NCBI RefSeq assembly: GCF_021130785.1
Contig: NW_025776242.1
Span: forward strand, 310,001 to 374,000
Source of the DNA: Homalodisca vitripennis
Taxonomy: Eukaryota > Arthropoda > Insecta > Hemiptera > Cicadellidae
Length of the DNA: 64,000 nt
Reading direction: 5' to 3'
Shown here: positions 39,637 through 49,810 of the stretch, piece after piece
Numbering within the stretch: position 1 is the first letter of the stretch
How the letters are laid out: each line of letters begins with the position of its first letter
Position numbers and translations under genes: made by a program
The notes under the pieces: generated by a model
The model's database searches: none
Seen by the model: the letters and a program-made list of their open reading frames with translations, nothing else
What the model was told of the DNA's origin: nothing

Positions 39637-40671
39637 TTAGCCAATCTTGTGTAAAATGATTCGACAGAGTTGCCTAACATTTCCTTCAGTTATCAAAGCA
39701 ATCTCCTCTATAATCCTGTTTCTTAGGTCTTCCAAATTATGAGGCTTTCTTCTATAAACATTGGATTTTAAATGACCCCATATGAAATAATCGATTGGTG
39801 ACAAATCCGGAGATCTTGGAGGCCATTCGATTTCTCCTCTTCGGCCAATCCATTTATGAGGAAACCTTAAATCCAAATACTCTCTTACCTGTCTCCCATA
39901 ATGGGGTGGAGCACCATCCTGCTGAAACCATACATTATCAAAGTATTCTCCTGATGCAATTTGAATAGCTGGGGATTATTTCATTTTGGAGCATATTGTA
40001 GTTAAAGTTCGGCATTTAAATTTCCATTGATGAAAAAGGGTCCAACAATTTTGTTACCTAAAATTCCACACCATACGTTCAGTTTTTGTGGTTGCTGTGA
40101 ATGGGACTCAGTAATCCAATGTGGGTTTTCACTAGCCCAGTAACGGCAATTGTGCCTGTTAACATTGCCATTTAGGAAAAAAGTTGCCTCATCAGAAAAT
40201 AGTATGTTGGTCAGAAAATCTCTATTGTCATCACATTTGCGCATCACAAGTTCACAAAACTCAACTCTTCTGTCGTAATCATCCTCACTTAACTGTTGGA
40301 CTAAATGAACTTTAAAATGGTTTGTATTTATTAATTTTCAAAATCTTACTCACAGACATAGGGTGCATATCATGTTGCTGTGCAGCTTTTCTGAGCGATG
40401 TATGTGGGTCTTCAATAAATGTTTGCAAAACATCTAGTGCATGTTCTTCATCTGTTGCAGATTGTATCCTACCCGACTTTGGCCGATTACGTACACTCCC
40501 TGTCATTTCAAAACGCTCAATAGTTTTTGATATTGTTGAAACACTTATGGGATTCCTTTTCTGGGAAAGTGTCATTAAACAAAATTACAAACTTCCCGAT
40601 AAGATCTTTGACGATCGCCATATCCCTCGCATCATCAACAGAGTAATTCGTTCTCTTTCAGTCAATTCCAT
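39637..40671 (-). pseudogene. DD36D-type mariner-superfamily transposase, frameshifted
   Basis: ATG at 40671 (MELTERERITLL). The N-terminal helix-turn-helix region continues in another frame (PISVSTISKTIERF, SGRIQSATDE; 40312-40575). One extra T near 40313 breaks the frame before FCELVMRKC. The first catalytic Asp is in ILFSDEATFF (40170-40210), and further frame breaks lie near 39985-40000. The second Asp is in FQQDGAPPHYG (about 39898-39930) and the third in PPRSPDLSPIDYF (39780-39825). I count 36 residues between the second and third Asp. About 345 codons match a full transposase. It would cut and paste DNA at TA sites; this copy cannot encode an intact protein. Confidence 0.88.
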
Positions 40672-40976
40672 TAAAATGCCAAATAAAAACTGAACTACTG
40701 TAATTAGATAACTTGTTGACAGCAATGCTTCAGAGACACTGATTAACTCGAACAGGAATGATATGACCTTTGTCCATTTGTAATTCCCAAGCTTAGACCT
40801 GTCTAGTGAAAGCTCCATGCTCAACAAACTGAAACCTGTAGACCAGATGATTAATAACACAATAATGTTTCTCATAGGCTAGTGACCTTTGTCTCTTTAA
40901 ACCTTCCTGCTGACTGGAAAACACCAAGTACAGATTCATAAGTAATCAGAGAAAGTGACTCATAAGTTGTATTCAT

Positions 40977-41423
40977 TGTAATAAAAACTGGTAAATTTGT
41001 ACTAATGAAACCAGCTTAAAAATAAATTGTTTATTTTATTTTAATTGAACATTTAAAAAATGCTAAAAAATTAGTGTAACACATTTTGTGGCAAGAACCA
41101 TGTTAAAATTACATTGTTGAACATCAGTAATTGTCAATACTAAAAATGGCTCTATTTTCTGATAGAATAATTCCTTTGAGATGCGGTTTGTGGCATTCAA
41201 TTCAGTAAGCCATTACCTTTAAAATTATGTATCACAAGGTATAGGCTTCCATTAAGAATATTCACGATACCCTCGGCAGGACGTCCCCCGTTGGTGTGAC
41301 ATAACAAAACATTGTTCCAAAAAGTAGATGCCCAATCTCTATCACGATTGTAAGAGGTTTCAAATTTATATTTAAATTATTAAAGGATATATTTGGGTGT
41401 TTCCAGACATAATATACACCCTG
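40977..41423. repeat. Right long terminal inverted repeat
   Basis: Inverted partner of 39039-39491, ending at the outer CACCCTG next to TA. Confidence 0.9.
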
Positions 41424-41445
41424 TATATATATATATATATATATA

Positions 41446-41635
41446 GGTTTAATTTTAAAAGGAGTCAAGTGAGAGATCCGGGTTCGAGTCCCGGCGGAGC
41501 AAGTACTTTTTGTGATTCAATATTTATTGAAATTAAATTAGACTATTACCACTTATACAAAGTTAATGAATTTAAACAAAAGTCATTTGACAGGGATTTG
41601 GTCTTCCGATCATATGTTAGTTACGTTAAGATTAC
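41446..41635 (+). mobile_element. tRNA-derived SINE fragment (B-box half)
   Basis: GATCCGGGTTCGAGTCCCGG forms a perfect T-arm with a canonical pol III B box (GGTTCGAGTCC), followed by CGGAGCA as an acceptor-like strand and then non-tRNA sequence. No A box, anticodon arm or 5' acceptor strand is present to the left, where the sequence passes into an inverted copy of module flank and the TA tract. This suits a 5'-truncated tRNA-derived SINE better than a tRNA gene. Confidence 0.55.
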
Positions 41636-42375
41636 GTGATTTAGATGTTTCGATGTCTAAAATATTTTCATCGGCGTGCGTTAAATCGTGTAGTTAAAGG
41701 AAATGACGTTCAACGAGAATACTGATTAGAAGAACCGAGACTTCAAGACGGAAGACGTCTTAGGGTTTTAGAACTCAATAATTATTTACTGATAAATGAG
41801 TATAAATGTGCTGTCACTGCAGCTTTGCAATATCACGCCTTAGAACCACATGAAATGTGTGTATCCATTGCGGTGCATTGCTTTCCCCCCCAGGAATCGG
41901 TTTCTAGTCGCATAAATAGAAATTCTTTTGGTGAATGTTGTTTGCATGGACGAATTTTAATGGATCATTCAAAATTTCCAAATTAATTCATACGTCTCTT
42001 TTAAACTGTCACCCATATTCGGAAGAGTTTCATAATAAGATTAAAAACATAAACGCATATTTTGCTCTAGCATCCTTTAATGGAGAAGATGACAGAACAA
42101 TAAATAGTCATAGTATTTTATAGTTTGCGGAAATGTATATCAAAAAATTAATCCCAAAACACGATTTACCAGAAAAATACTAAGTAAAGCTCGGTTTCCT
42201 GACATTGAATATGAGCACAAGTTAGTATACAATGTTCTGAATACACTATTACTTGGTTTTAGAGTTTCAAATTTCATAATAATTATTATACTAATACAAA
42301 ATTGACGTATAGCAAAAAAGAAGAAGTGTGTTTTGTCAGCACAAAAGGATAATGAGTTCCTGTTATGTAACTTCT
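41636..42375 (+). pseudogene. Helitron/Helentron-like N-terminal remnant (B)
   Basis: Counterpart of A 15411-16090, more broken at the 5' side. The plus-strand frame at 41935-42123 preserves a better middle section than A: CHPYSEEFHNKIKNINAYF followed by ASFNGEDDRTINS, in the order expected after the CGALHFP-type segment. The two copies complement each other in which parts survive, which makes the family assignment firmer. It carries no catalytic Rep or helicase motif. Confidence 0.6.
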
Positions 42376-42589
42376 AAAATGTTAAGTGTGGCGACGCAAC
42401 GCGGCTTTTAAATTTCATTTTAGTTTATTTATTCGACTAAACATTATAAAAGATCTGCAAATATATTAAATCTCGTTGTCTGTTCGTCAATCCATCCATG
42501 CGAGACCTCTTGATAGAAATTAAAGTTTATACATTGTTCTCTTTTGACAAGAACTTTAAAAAATGCACCTCGTCCTTCCTATTGGGACT

Positions 42590-43000
42590 TTTGTGCTTCT
42601 ACTGGAGTGACAGGATATTTTGGATGGGTAAGTTTGGGGGTAGAGGCGTCTCCTATGAAGGTTCATGAGGGCATGTTTAGGGCGATAATCTCTTCATATC
42701 CCCTGGAAATAAGGAGAATCTAGCTCTGAACCAGCCTCTCCAATAATGTCTAGGCTGGCAAGAACCCATGGCTCTTAGGGAACAAACCTCAGAAACTTCG
42801 ACAGTCATCTCCCGCAATAGACTAGACCTATCGAATTACCCTTGCGCCCTAGAATCTCCACATTTGGGGTTAGTGATGCCGCTCCTTAAGTTATAAGATT
42901 ATCCAGGTTTAAGTGACACATCGGTTTTGCTGTACCCACTGTGGGTTAAACTGGAAGGTATAACCCAGCCAGAAGTAAAACCTCCTGGAGAACAGAGTAC
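42590..43000. repeat. Dispersed repeat, copy 2
   Basis: Related to 18100-18620 and 47090-47580 but located inside the B-only insertion, so it is not a product of the module duplication. Confidence 0.55.
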
Positions 43001-43887
43001 ATATTATATATTCCTCTTCCTTCGTAACTTTGGCATCAAAAGGCCAAAGGGTAATCCGTCCGTTTGTCTGTGCGATAACACTTGATAGAAAAGATCTAAA
43101 AACTTGAAAAGTTTTAATGTGATACTAAAAGATTGAAAAACAATAAGTCTACTTAAACATAAATGGCGTGTTAAATTAAAAAAAAAGAAAATCATAAATA
43201 GTTAAATAATATATTTTGTTAGTTAGGTAGTTATAATTTACAAGTCTAACCACAAACTGTAAGGAAACGCTTTACTGCCTCTGCGACTTGCATTCTAGGC
43301 CGCCGTTACAACTCTAATGGCTCACTTCCGCTGGTGTAATTAAGGCCTTACTTGCTATTCAGCTGATCAAAGTTAGTTATTCTATCTCTATTTATACAAG
43401 TAATTACTTCTCATTGAATGCCTACTTTATGCCATACAATAATGCAACTGTAAATTATAATTATATACACACAGTAAATGTGTCTAAGCCACTATCGACG
43501 TTAATGTCGCGTTTAGTTAGTTACACTAGTTGTGAAAACTGAAAACTTGAAAGTTGTTATTCCTATTGATAGTTTTTAGTGATTTAAATGTAATATTAGT
43601 ATGAAGCTAAATGTTTTTTTAATATCTAACTTTTATTACCAATATATTTAGAGAAATAAACGTATAATTGTTGAATTGCAAACTATTTTTATAATAATGG
43701 GCAGTCATATTATTTTATCCAGAAAAATAATATTTTAATATAATTTAGGCTATATGAAAATATAATCAGGTGCTTTGTAGTCATAAACAAAATGTTTAGC
43801 AATGAATGCTAAAACATTCATGATTAAATATAGAAACATAAGGAAAAATATCGATTCCATGATAAATGTTAGTAACAATTAATATAC

Positions 43888-44750
43888 AGCGTGCATTATA
43901 AAAGTAATGCACATGATTTTATTATGATGCGACTATTTATCGCATAGCAATCGGACCAGTCGGATAATGCGGTGGGGGTTCTGCCCATCCAAACTTTCCT
44001 GGTCTCATTTCACTCCAAGCAGTTGGAGCGGTAGGACGTGTCTTTGCACGAAGACCATTATTCGTTTGGGTCACGGTGAGAACAGTAGTACGATTAAGGT
44101 TTTTTTGCGGCTTGGGAAACAGAAAATTATCAAATGCTTCAAGAGGCCTTTGAGGTGGCTTTCATTTAGAGTTCTCAATTTGGAAGTGGGACACAAAATA
44201 GGAAGCAAGTACAATCGCGCACATCCAAGAAAGCAAGTATGAACATATCATACATAAAAACAATCCTAATTGTCTCCTTTACGTTCGAGGAATAGTCTAT
44301 TTTGAGTTTGCACCGTAAGGAAAAACTGTCGACGAAACCTTTCACATGGATATGCTCGAGAGACTGAAATGCCGGGTCGGGCGCGACTAGTACAAATCAA
44401 AGAAGCGTTTAAGCTCCACCTCGACGATTCCCTCAGCCAGACGGGTTTCATCGTTACCAACTTCACCTAGAACAAGACCCCGATGGTGCACCAGCTTCCT
44501 ACAGCGTAGACTTGGCTCTGTGTGACATTTTTGTTGCCCAAATGAAATAAGAAATGAAAAGAGCTGAAGGGAAAGCATTGGGAGTTGCTGGAGAAACTTC
44601 AAGGCCACGTTACAATTTGCACCAATCAAATGAATAAATCTATTTTTCTTAGAAGATGTGCCCGTATACCCTTGCCGAACCAATTACACCAGTGTTCATC
44701 TTTTTACGTTCGCAGCAGGCACCGCGCTGGAAATGAAGTCGTAAGTAAAA
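43888..44750 (+). pseudogene. Heavily decayed mariner transposase
   Basis: Left end CAGCGTGCATTA with an 8-bp hairpin (43891-43912). Transposase fragments follow in three frames of the plus strand. LGK..ENYQMLQEAF (about 44113-44155) is the N-terminal helix-turn-helix. RGIVYFEFAP and GKTVDETFHMDMLERLK lie at about 44286-44365. LHLDDS.SQTGFIVTNF matches the HHDNAP..HTA region (44415-44465), and PTAYSVDLALCDIF-type residues match the PPYSPDLA..DFF block (44490-44540). Many stops and frameshifts and an internal deletion leave it inactive. Right terminus not identified. Confidence 0.7.
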
Positions 44751-45470
44751 AAATACTTGTTTTGTTTTGAAAATGTTTCAAATTCATTCATGCCTAATTA
44801 AAAAATGTTCTGCTACAATAATAAATTACAAGTGGCAGAATTCAGATATTAAATGTAAAATGGAAATTTCTGTAAACATGATAACGTTAGCATATGAATA
44901 ACCCTGGTAGGTTAATAAAAAATGCGTAGAGCCAATAAAATAGTTTTATACGTCTTTTCCAACAGGAAAATTTTCATGGTATGTGTAATTTATATGACAT
45001 AAGCTAATAAATATTCTTTTGTGTTCATTTCCTAATAGTTTTTTAATTAAAATCTTCGGCAATGTTAATTGTATGTCAATATAAGACAACAGATCCGTCA
45101 TATTCAGACAATATTTGTTTTTGGATCAATCAAAATGTTTGTAGATCATTCGGCGACATAACCCTATAGTACAGTATTCGTAATATTACATCATTATCAA
45201 TTACGTTCACTGTTGAACTATTCTTGATATGTTCACACAAAACACTAAATCTTAAATTAACATTTGCGTAGTATTATTTTCAATGCCCGAGTAAATACTA
45301 TTAATATAAAATTTATTTAAAATAAATTTCAACTTTTAATTACACTATTTTATGTCTATAAGAAATAAAATAAAGGATATCGCTTATTGGTATATTCTCA
45401 CAGAGCTAGCCCCTTGTAGGATAGTTTCTCACACATGCTGACAACACAAAATTCTTTTACTTCAGTATTT

Positions 45471-47089
45471 CTGTATTTCAGTATTTTATAACTATTATAA
45501 TAACATTATTCAGTTTAACATAATAATTTATATTCCTCTTTAAACTTTTTTCTGAATATCACATACTTTATAGATAATTCTTATCGAAAACTGCCGTTAT
45601 TGAATCGTAGTAATATTTATAATCGTGTATTATAATTCATTAATTAAGGTGTGCGTGTATTAACAAAATAATAGAAATAATAAATAAATACTTTTTAGAT
45701 CAGTTTTAATAACTTATGATTGAAATTAAACAGTAATAAAATGAGCTAATAACGATTGTTTTGAATGTCTTGGACAAGTTTACGTAGCTTGAGCTCTAGT
45801 GTCACTTCCGTTTATAAAGGCAAAGCGGTGCTACAACCTCTTCAGAATTAATTCTCTTTCTACAACACTTTTCGTCCCAATGTGTTGTAAAATATTAAAG
45901 TTTAATATATTACAATGTGATAACATTACGAAGTTTTATGAACTGTTACATATTAATACCATACCATTGAAAATAATAGGTACAGAAACTTGTCTTAATT
46001 CAACAAAATAATCCTCTAATAATAACTAGGAAGGTTTTATATAAATTGATTAAGTAAGGTTTAGTTTAGACCCTAAATAATCCAATAGCACTTTGCTTAC
46101 GATTGCCACTACCCGTAATGTAGTTATTGTAATTATAATGGCTTAAATTTACATTTAGTTTTAATTAAAACTGGTAAAAGCGTTACAAAACTATAATCAT
46201 AAATATAATTAATTGAAACCCAATAACTAACAATGTAGATCTTCTTTGAATGCTAAGTAGTGTTTTAATTAATAATATTAATATAACACTCAGTATTCCT
46301 TACTTGAAACACAATTAGTGTATATTATTTCCACTAGCTAGCTCCATTTGTTACAACACCTGTTGTTGGCACTCTAAAGGTAGTGTGAATGTTATTTCTA
46401 AGGTTTACAACAGGAGAAAGAAAACATAAGCGAACGAAAATAAACTATTTCTGAATCTTTAATTGTGTTAAACACAAACATATAGTAAAATTATTGAAAA
46501 TTCAATTGATTATCAGTTACTAGTATTTAAATTGTCCCAATATTTATGAGGATAAATCTGGATACATTTTTGTGATAAATATAAAGTCTCGGAAGTATAC
46601 AGGGTGCTTAAATAGTGTGGATAAATTATTTTATTTCCTTCAAAAATTGAGCAATCGTTTATTAAACCAGACAAGTCTTCACAAACTTTCAGGACACTTA
46701 AAGTACAGATTATAAAAAGGAACATTATATTCGTTTGGAATTGATGATAGATAACAGTTTAAATGTGTATTAAGCACTACTATGCAATTCAATTCAGTCA
46801 ATAAATACACAGATACATATCTAGTTGTTGGTGTATATGAAGTTCTGATCCAAATTTATTGTATGCACCTGTATATCCTACAAAAACAAATCCCACTGTG
46901 TCACTGAAATATTGGAAATCCCAGGGACATCCACAACACGGACAGACATTCCTTCCTGTAGCATCGTCTGACTCTTAACCTCACATTTACATATTCGTAC
47001 TTCACAGGATCTGATATTTAGAGATTAAATTTGCTCAAAATTACTTTTAGTCCTTTAAATTGAGGTAAAAAACCAGGAGAACCCCCATT
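45471..47089. other. Module B, non-coding, shared with A
   Basis: Counterpart of A 16091-18099 with the A-specific 500 bp missing. No gene is seen. Confidence 0.6.
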
Positions 47090-47580
47090 TCCCTCAAAAT
47101 ATTTTTAAGCTGCGTTTAGAGTGACACGGTACTTAGCATGGGAGACGTTTTGAGCAGGGACTGCATCTTGATATAAATCCATGAAGAAGAATAAAATCCA
47201 CCATATCAGTCATGCCAGCTTGGAACAAGAGCAGACTAATTATGTGCGAACTTCTTCCAGTCAAAGCAGACAGGTAAGTCTAGGAGAGATAATATTTATA
47301 ATGTTTAGAATGAAAAAAAAGCCTTTAAAGAGTCTCGGAGTCTCGCCTATTTCACTAACCATCCTCAACAATAAACAAACCAACTAGATTATTTTTACCT
47401 GAATATTTCTAAATTTGTGGTTAGAGACGTCCCACTCGTAGATATATATTTGACTACCCAGATTAAATTGACGCTTCTGTTTTACTATATGTAGTATAGG
47501 CTCTAAAGGCAAATGTAAACCACCTAAGTGAGAAGTAAATGATCCTTTGCGAGGTAAGAGAGCAAAGATTTTGTTTCAAA
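47090..47580. repeat. Dispersed repeat, copy 3
   Basis: Module counterpart of 18100-18620. Confidence 0.6.
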
Positions 47581-47725
47581 TTAATAAAAAGATCATTAAC
47601 TTATAAGAATATGTCCCAATTGACTGTTTTTGAGATTCTGAATACATAGTATTAAGCATAATTAAGATGAGTCAGGAAAATTTAAATATTATTGCATGAA
47701 TGGGTATAATACAATTGATTTAAAA

Positions 47726-48334
47726 AGGCGACGCATCACGAGGAAGCTGGGGACCTCCAGAGTCATTGTAGCCACCCTGCCCCACAGACACGACCTACCT
47801 GCCAGCCACAGGATTAACCGAGAGACCGTTAATAACTACATAGAGGAGTTATGCGCGAGGTACTGTGGGGCGGAGGTGCTCGACTTCAACCGTATCGGCA
47901 GGGCTGCTTTTACATCCCACGGCATGCACCTCAAACGCACCAGCAAGCATCTGCTCGCCGAACTGCTGGTGAAGTGTCTGCGGGAGATGAGCCACTTCGC
48001 CCCTAGAGCGCCGTCCTTGTCCGCGGCGGCCGTCGCTGAGCCGCCGTCCCGCCCCCTGGAGCCGCCTGCACATCGGCCCACGGCGTCGGGTCCTCCGGTG
48101 GCCATTCTTCCCTTCGACTCCTTTGCCGATGCCTCAAGAAATTACAACTACTTCAAATCCGGAGACAGGGAACCAAAAAAACGATTTTATTTTAAACACC
48201 TTGAAAATAAAAATGTAAAGACAACAGGACTGGAGTACAATACATCACGAAAAAAACAAAATCAAAATACCAAAATACAAAATTTGATGAATTTTTACCT
48301 TCGGCAACAAGAGCATTGGCAACGACCGCAGTGA
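47726..48334 (+). pseudogene. ORF1-like fragment with SGNH-esterase-like domain
   Basis: The open frame enters from flanking DNA (the ATG at 47696 is host sequence). The retrotransposon part reads VIVATLPHRHDLP, then YIEELCARY, EVLDFNRIGR and TSHGMHL..-SKHLLAELL. This block order recalls the SGNH/GDSL-like esterase domain fused into ORF1 of some insect non-LTR elements; the HGMHL His would be the catalytic one. A proline- and alanine-rich tail follows (about 48000-48100), then AT-rich codons. Role in ORF1 is presumably nucleic-acid or membrane association; that is inference. N-terminal domains are absent. Confidence 0.6.
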
Positions 48335-48993
48335 TGGTGGATGACGTACTCTTGGAAGAAGCAGAATCCATCAAATTCCTTGGAATGAACCTTGATCGAG
48401 GACTGACATGGGATGATCACATCGATAGAGTCTGCTCAAAGGTTGCTTCAGGCATTTATGTTTTACGCAACCTTTCAAAATTTTGTTCCATGGATGTATT
48501 GAAAACGGCTTATTTTGGTCTCACACATCCACATTTATCTTACGGCCTTAGGCTGTGGGGAAGTTGTTCTAAATACAAATTCGAAAGAGTATTTAGAACA
48601 CTAAAGAAAGCCATCAGAATTCTTTCAAAACTGAATCCTAGAGAGTCGTGTAAATGATCCTTCAGGGAGCTTGGATTGCTGACTTTACCCTGTCTCTATA
48701 TTCTCGAGGTCGCCCTGTATTGTCGACTAAAATGCCAGTTGGTGCAGGGCAGGGACGTCCATCACTATGAAACAAGAGGCAGGGACAACTTTCGAACCGA
48801 GCAACACAGGACAACAGCATTTGGACATTTGCCATCCTAGGTTGGTGTCACAATCATCAACAGGCTCCCTGAGGAAATTAAACATCTCGACGATCCCAAA
48901 ACATTCAAATCTCGACTAAAACGCCTCTTGGTGTCGAAGGCATTTTACTCCGTTGAAGAGTTCATGATGGGCCGCTGGGATGAAAATCCTTGA
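48290..48993 (+). pseudogene. ORF2 reverse transcriptase C-terminus (jockey/CR1-like)
   Basis: One frame runs through two stops (TGA 48655, TAG 48838) to a TGA at 48991. It reads IKFLGMNLDRGLTWDDHI, then HLSYGLRLWGS, ESCK followed by [15 protein letters not shown], and finally a RTTAFGHLP..-INRLPEEIKHL..-PKTFKSRLKRLL segment. These are the standard post-catalytic blocks of arthropod non-LTR ORF2 proteins. The YxDD active site lies upstream in the family and is missing here. Continuity of the frame shows a fairly young decay. Confidence 0.88.
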
Positions 48994-49158
48994 AATTATC
49001 AACAAACAATTTCCCAGTCCTGATGTCCAGTTACCATGAAATTCCAAATACTTGTTAACGGCCTTGTTTATTGACTCTCACATTTAAGTATTGTGTGTTT
49101 AATACCTCAAATGTTGACGCATGCTATGCAATTGTGAAATTTTTGATGCAATAAAGAA

Positions 49159-49180
49159 TATTATTATTATTATTATTATT
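49159..49180. repeat. (TTA)n 3' tail of the retrotransposon
   Basis: Seven TTA/ATT units directly after AATAAAGAA, ending where the match to copy A resumes. Confidence 0.9.
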
Positions 49181-49810
49181 AACATATGGTGATGCTTATG
49201 GCTGTCACGTGCCACCAATAATTGTTCTCTCTTCTGTCAAGTCGTCCTTAAGAACCGATTTAATGTACCAAAACAGACGGATCGTAGGTTAAAGTGATTG
49301 ATTGAGGTTAGTTTTCCATTTTACGACACAAGCTGTTGAATGAGGAAGTGACTAGAATGCCTGTTTGCTGACATAAGGAAAGAAACATCTCCACAGTTCA
49401 CAATGCTCTCTACATAATGTGGTGAAGCCACATATAATCATCTTTATAGCGACTTCAAATACTATATTTAAAGTAAATGCTTTATTATTGTAGAGATATA
49501 AAACATGTTTTACTCTAATAAAAAAGGCTTTGAAATATTACTTATATATTAATTTAAAAGATTATGTTTTCGACTTTTTAGACTATATTTCCTACAGTTT
49601 TTTTTAACTGCACTACTATTGCGGTTTGTATAGAATTTTGCTTTGCATTAAAACAATAAATGTTTAATATACCTTTTACGAATTTTAATTTTTTGACCAG
49701 ATTTAATTTTCAATCTCTAAACCACTATGTAATACGAAATTCTCAGGTGTGGACATGTATTTCAATTTATTAATTTACATATTTTAATCATAATATTACG
49801 TAATATAATA

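Larger units (their letters stand above)
39039..41423. mobile_element. Tc1/mariner-superfamily transposon with ~450-bp TIRs
   Basis: The ends are CAGGGTGTATATTATGTCTG and its inverted copy, bordered by TA. Left TIR about 39039-39491 and right TIR about 40977-41423 stay alignable throughout, with scattered differences and small indels. A frameshifted transposase lies between them on the minus strand. The 2.4-kb length suits an autonomous ancestor. It sits four bases right of another TA element. Confidence 0.9.
42390..45470. other. B-only insertion of about 3.1 kb
   Basis: A 16090 is directly followed by sequence that reappears in B only at 45470. The inserted block holds a dispersed repeat (42590-43000), TGTCTGT-type repeat signatures near 42480 and 43055, and a decayed mariner (43888-44750). 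It may be several nested insertions. No gene is supported in 43000-43887 or 44751-45470. Confidence 0.65.
47726..49180 (+). mobile_element. Truncated non-LTR retrotransposon insertion, B only
   Basis: The homologous site in A (18775-18805) lacks this block, which fixes the limits to within a few bases. It is GC-richer than its surroundings. It holds the C-terminal part of an ORF1-like protein, then the C-terminal part of an ORF2 reverse transcriptase, then a 3' UTR with AATAAAG (49151) and a (TTA)n tail. The 5' half and everything between the two fragments (endonuclease and RT catalytic core) are missing, so it is both 5'-truncated and internally deleted or chimeric. No clear target-site duplication is visible; about 15 bp of target may have been lost. 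Confidence 0.9.
25640..49810. repeat. Module copy B with nested insertions
   Basis: The same module as 3205-19470 in the same orientation. It is longer by about 8 kb because of insertions at 38161-41635, 42390-45470 and 47726-49180, each absent at the matching place in A. The left boundary matches A at 3205 (the TGTCCAGTATTA start); the right boundary is near 49810. Confidence 0.9.

Noticed and set aside
40322..40693. 123-codon plus-strand frame
   Set aside because: It is antisense to the transposase helix-turn-helix region.
41470..41515. tRNA gene
   Set aside because: Only the T-arm and 3' acceptor strand are present; no anticodon arm, D-arm or A box.
44266..44683. Two minus-strand frames
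   Set aside because: The plus strand here carries ordered mariner transposase blocks, so these are shadows.
47696..47725. ATG as start of the 212-codon frame
   Set aside because: This part is module flank, also present in copy A, and only fused in frame to the inserted element.
47836..48105. Two minus-strand frames in the GC-rich stretch
   Set aside because: Shadows of the ORF1-like fragment caused by its base composition.
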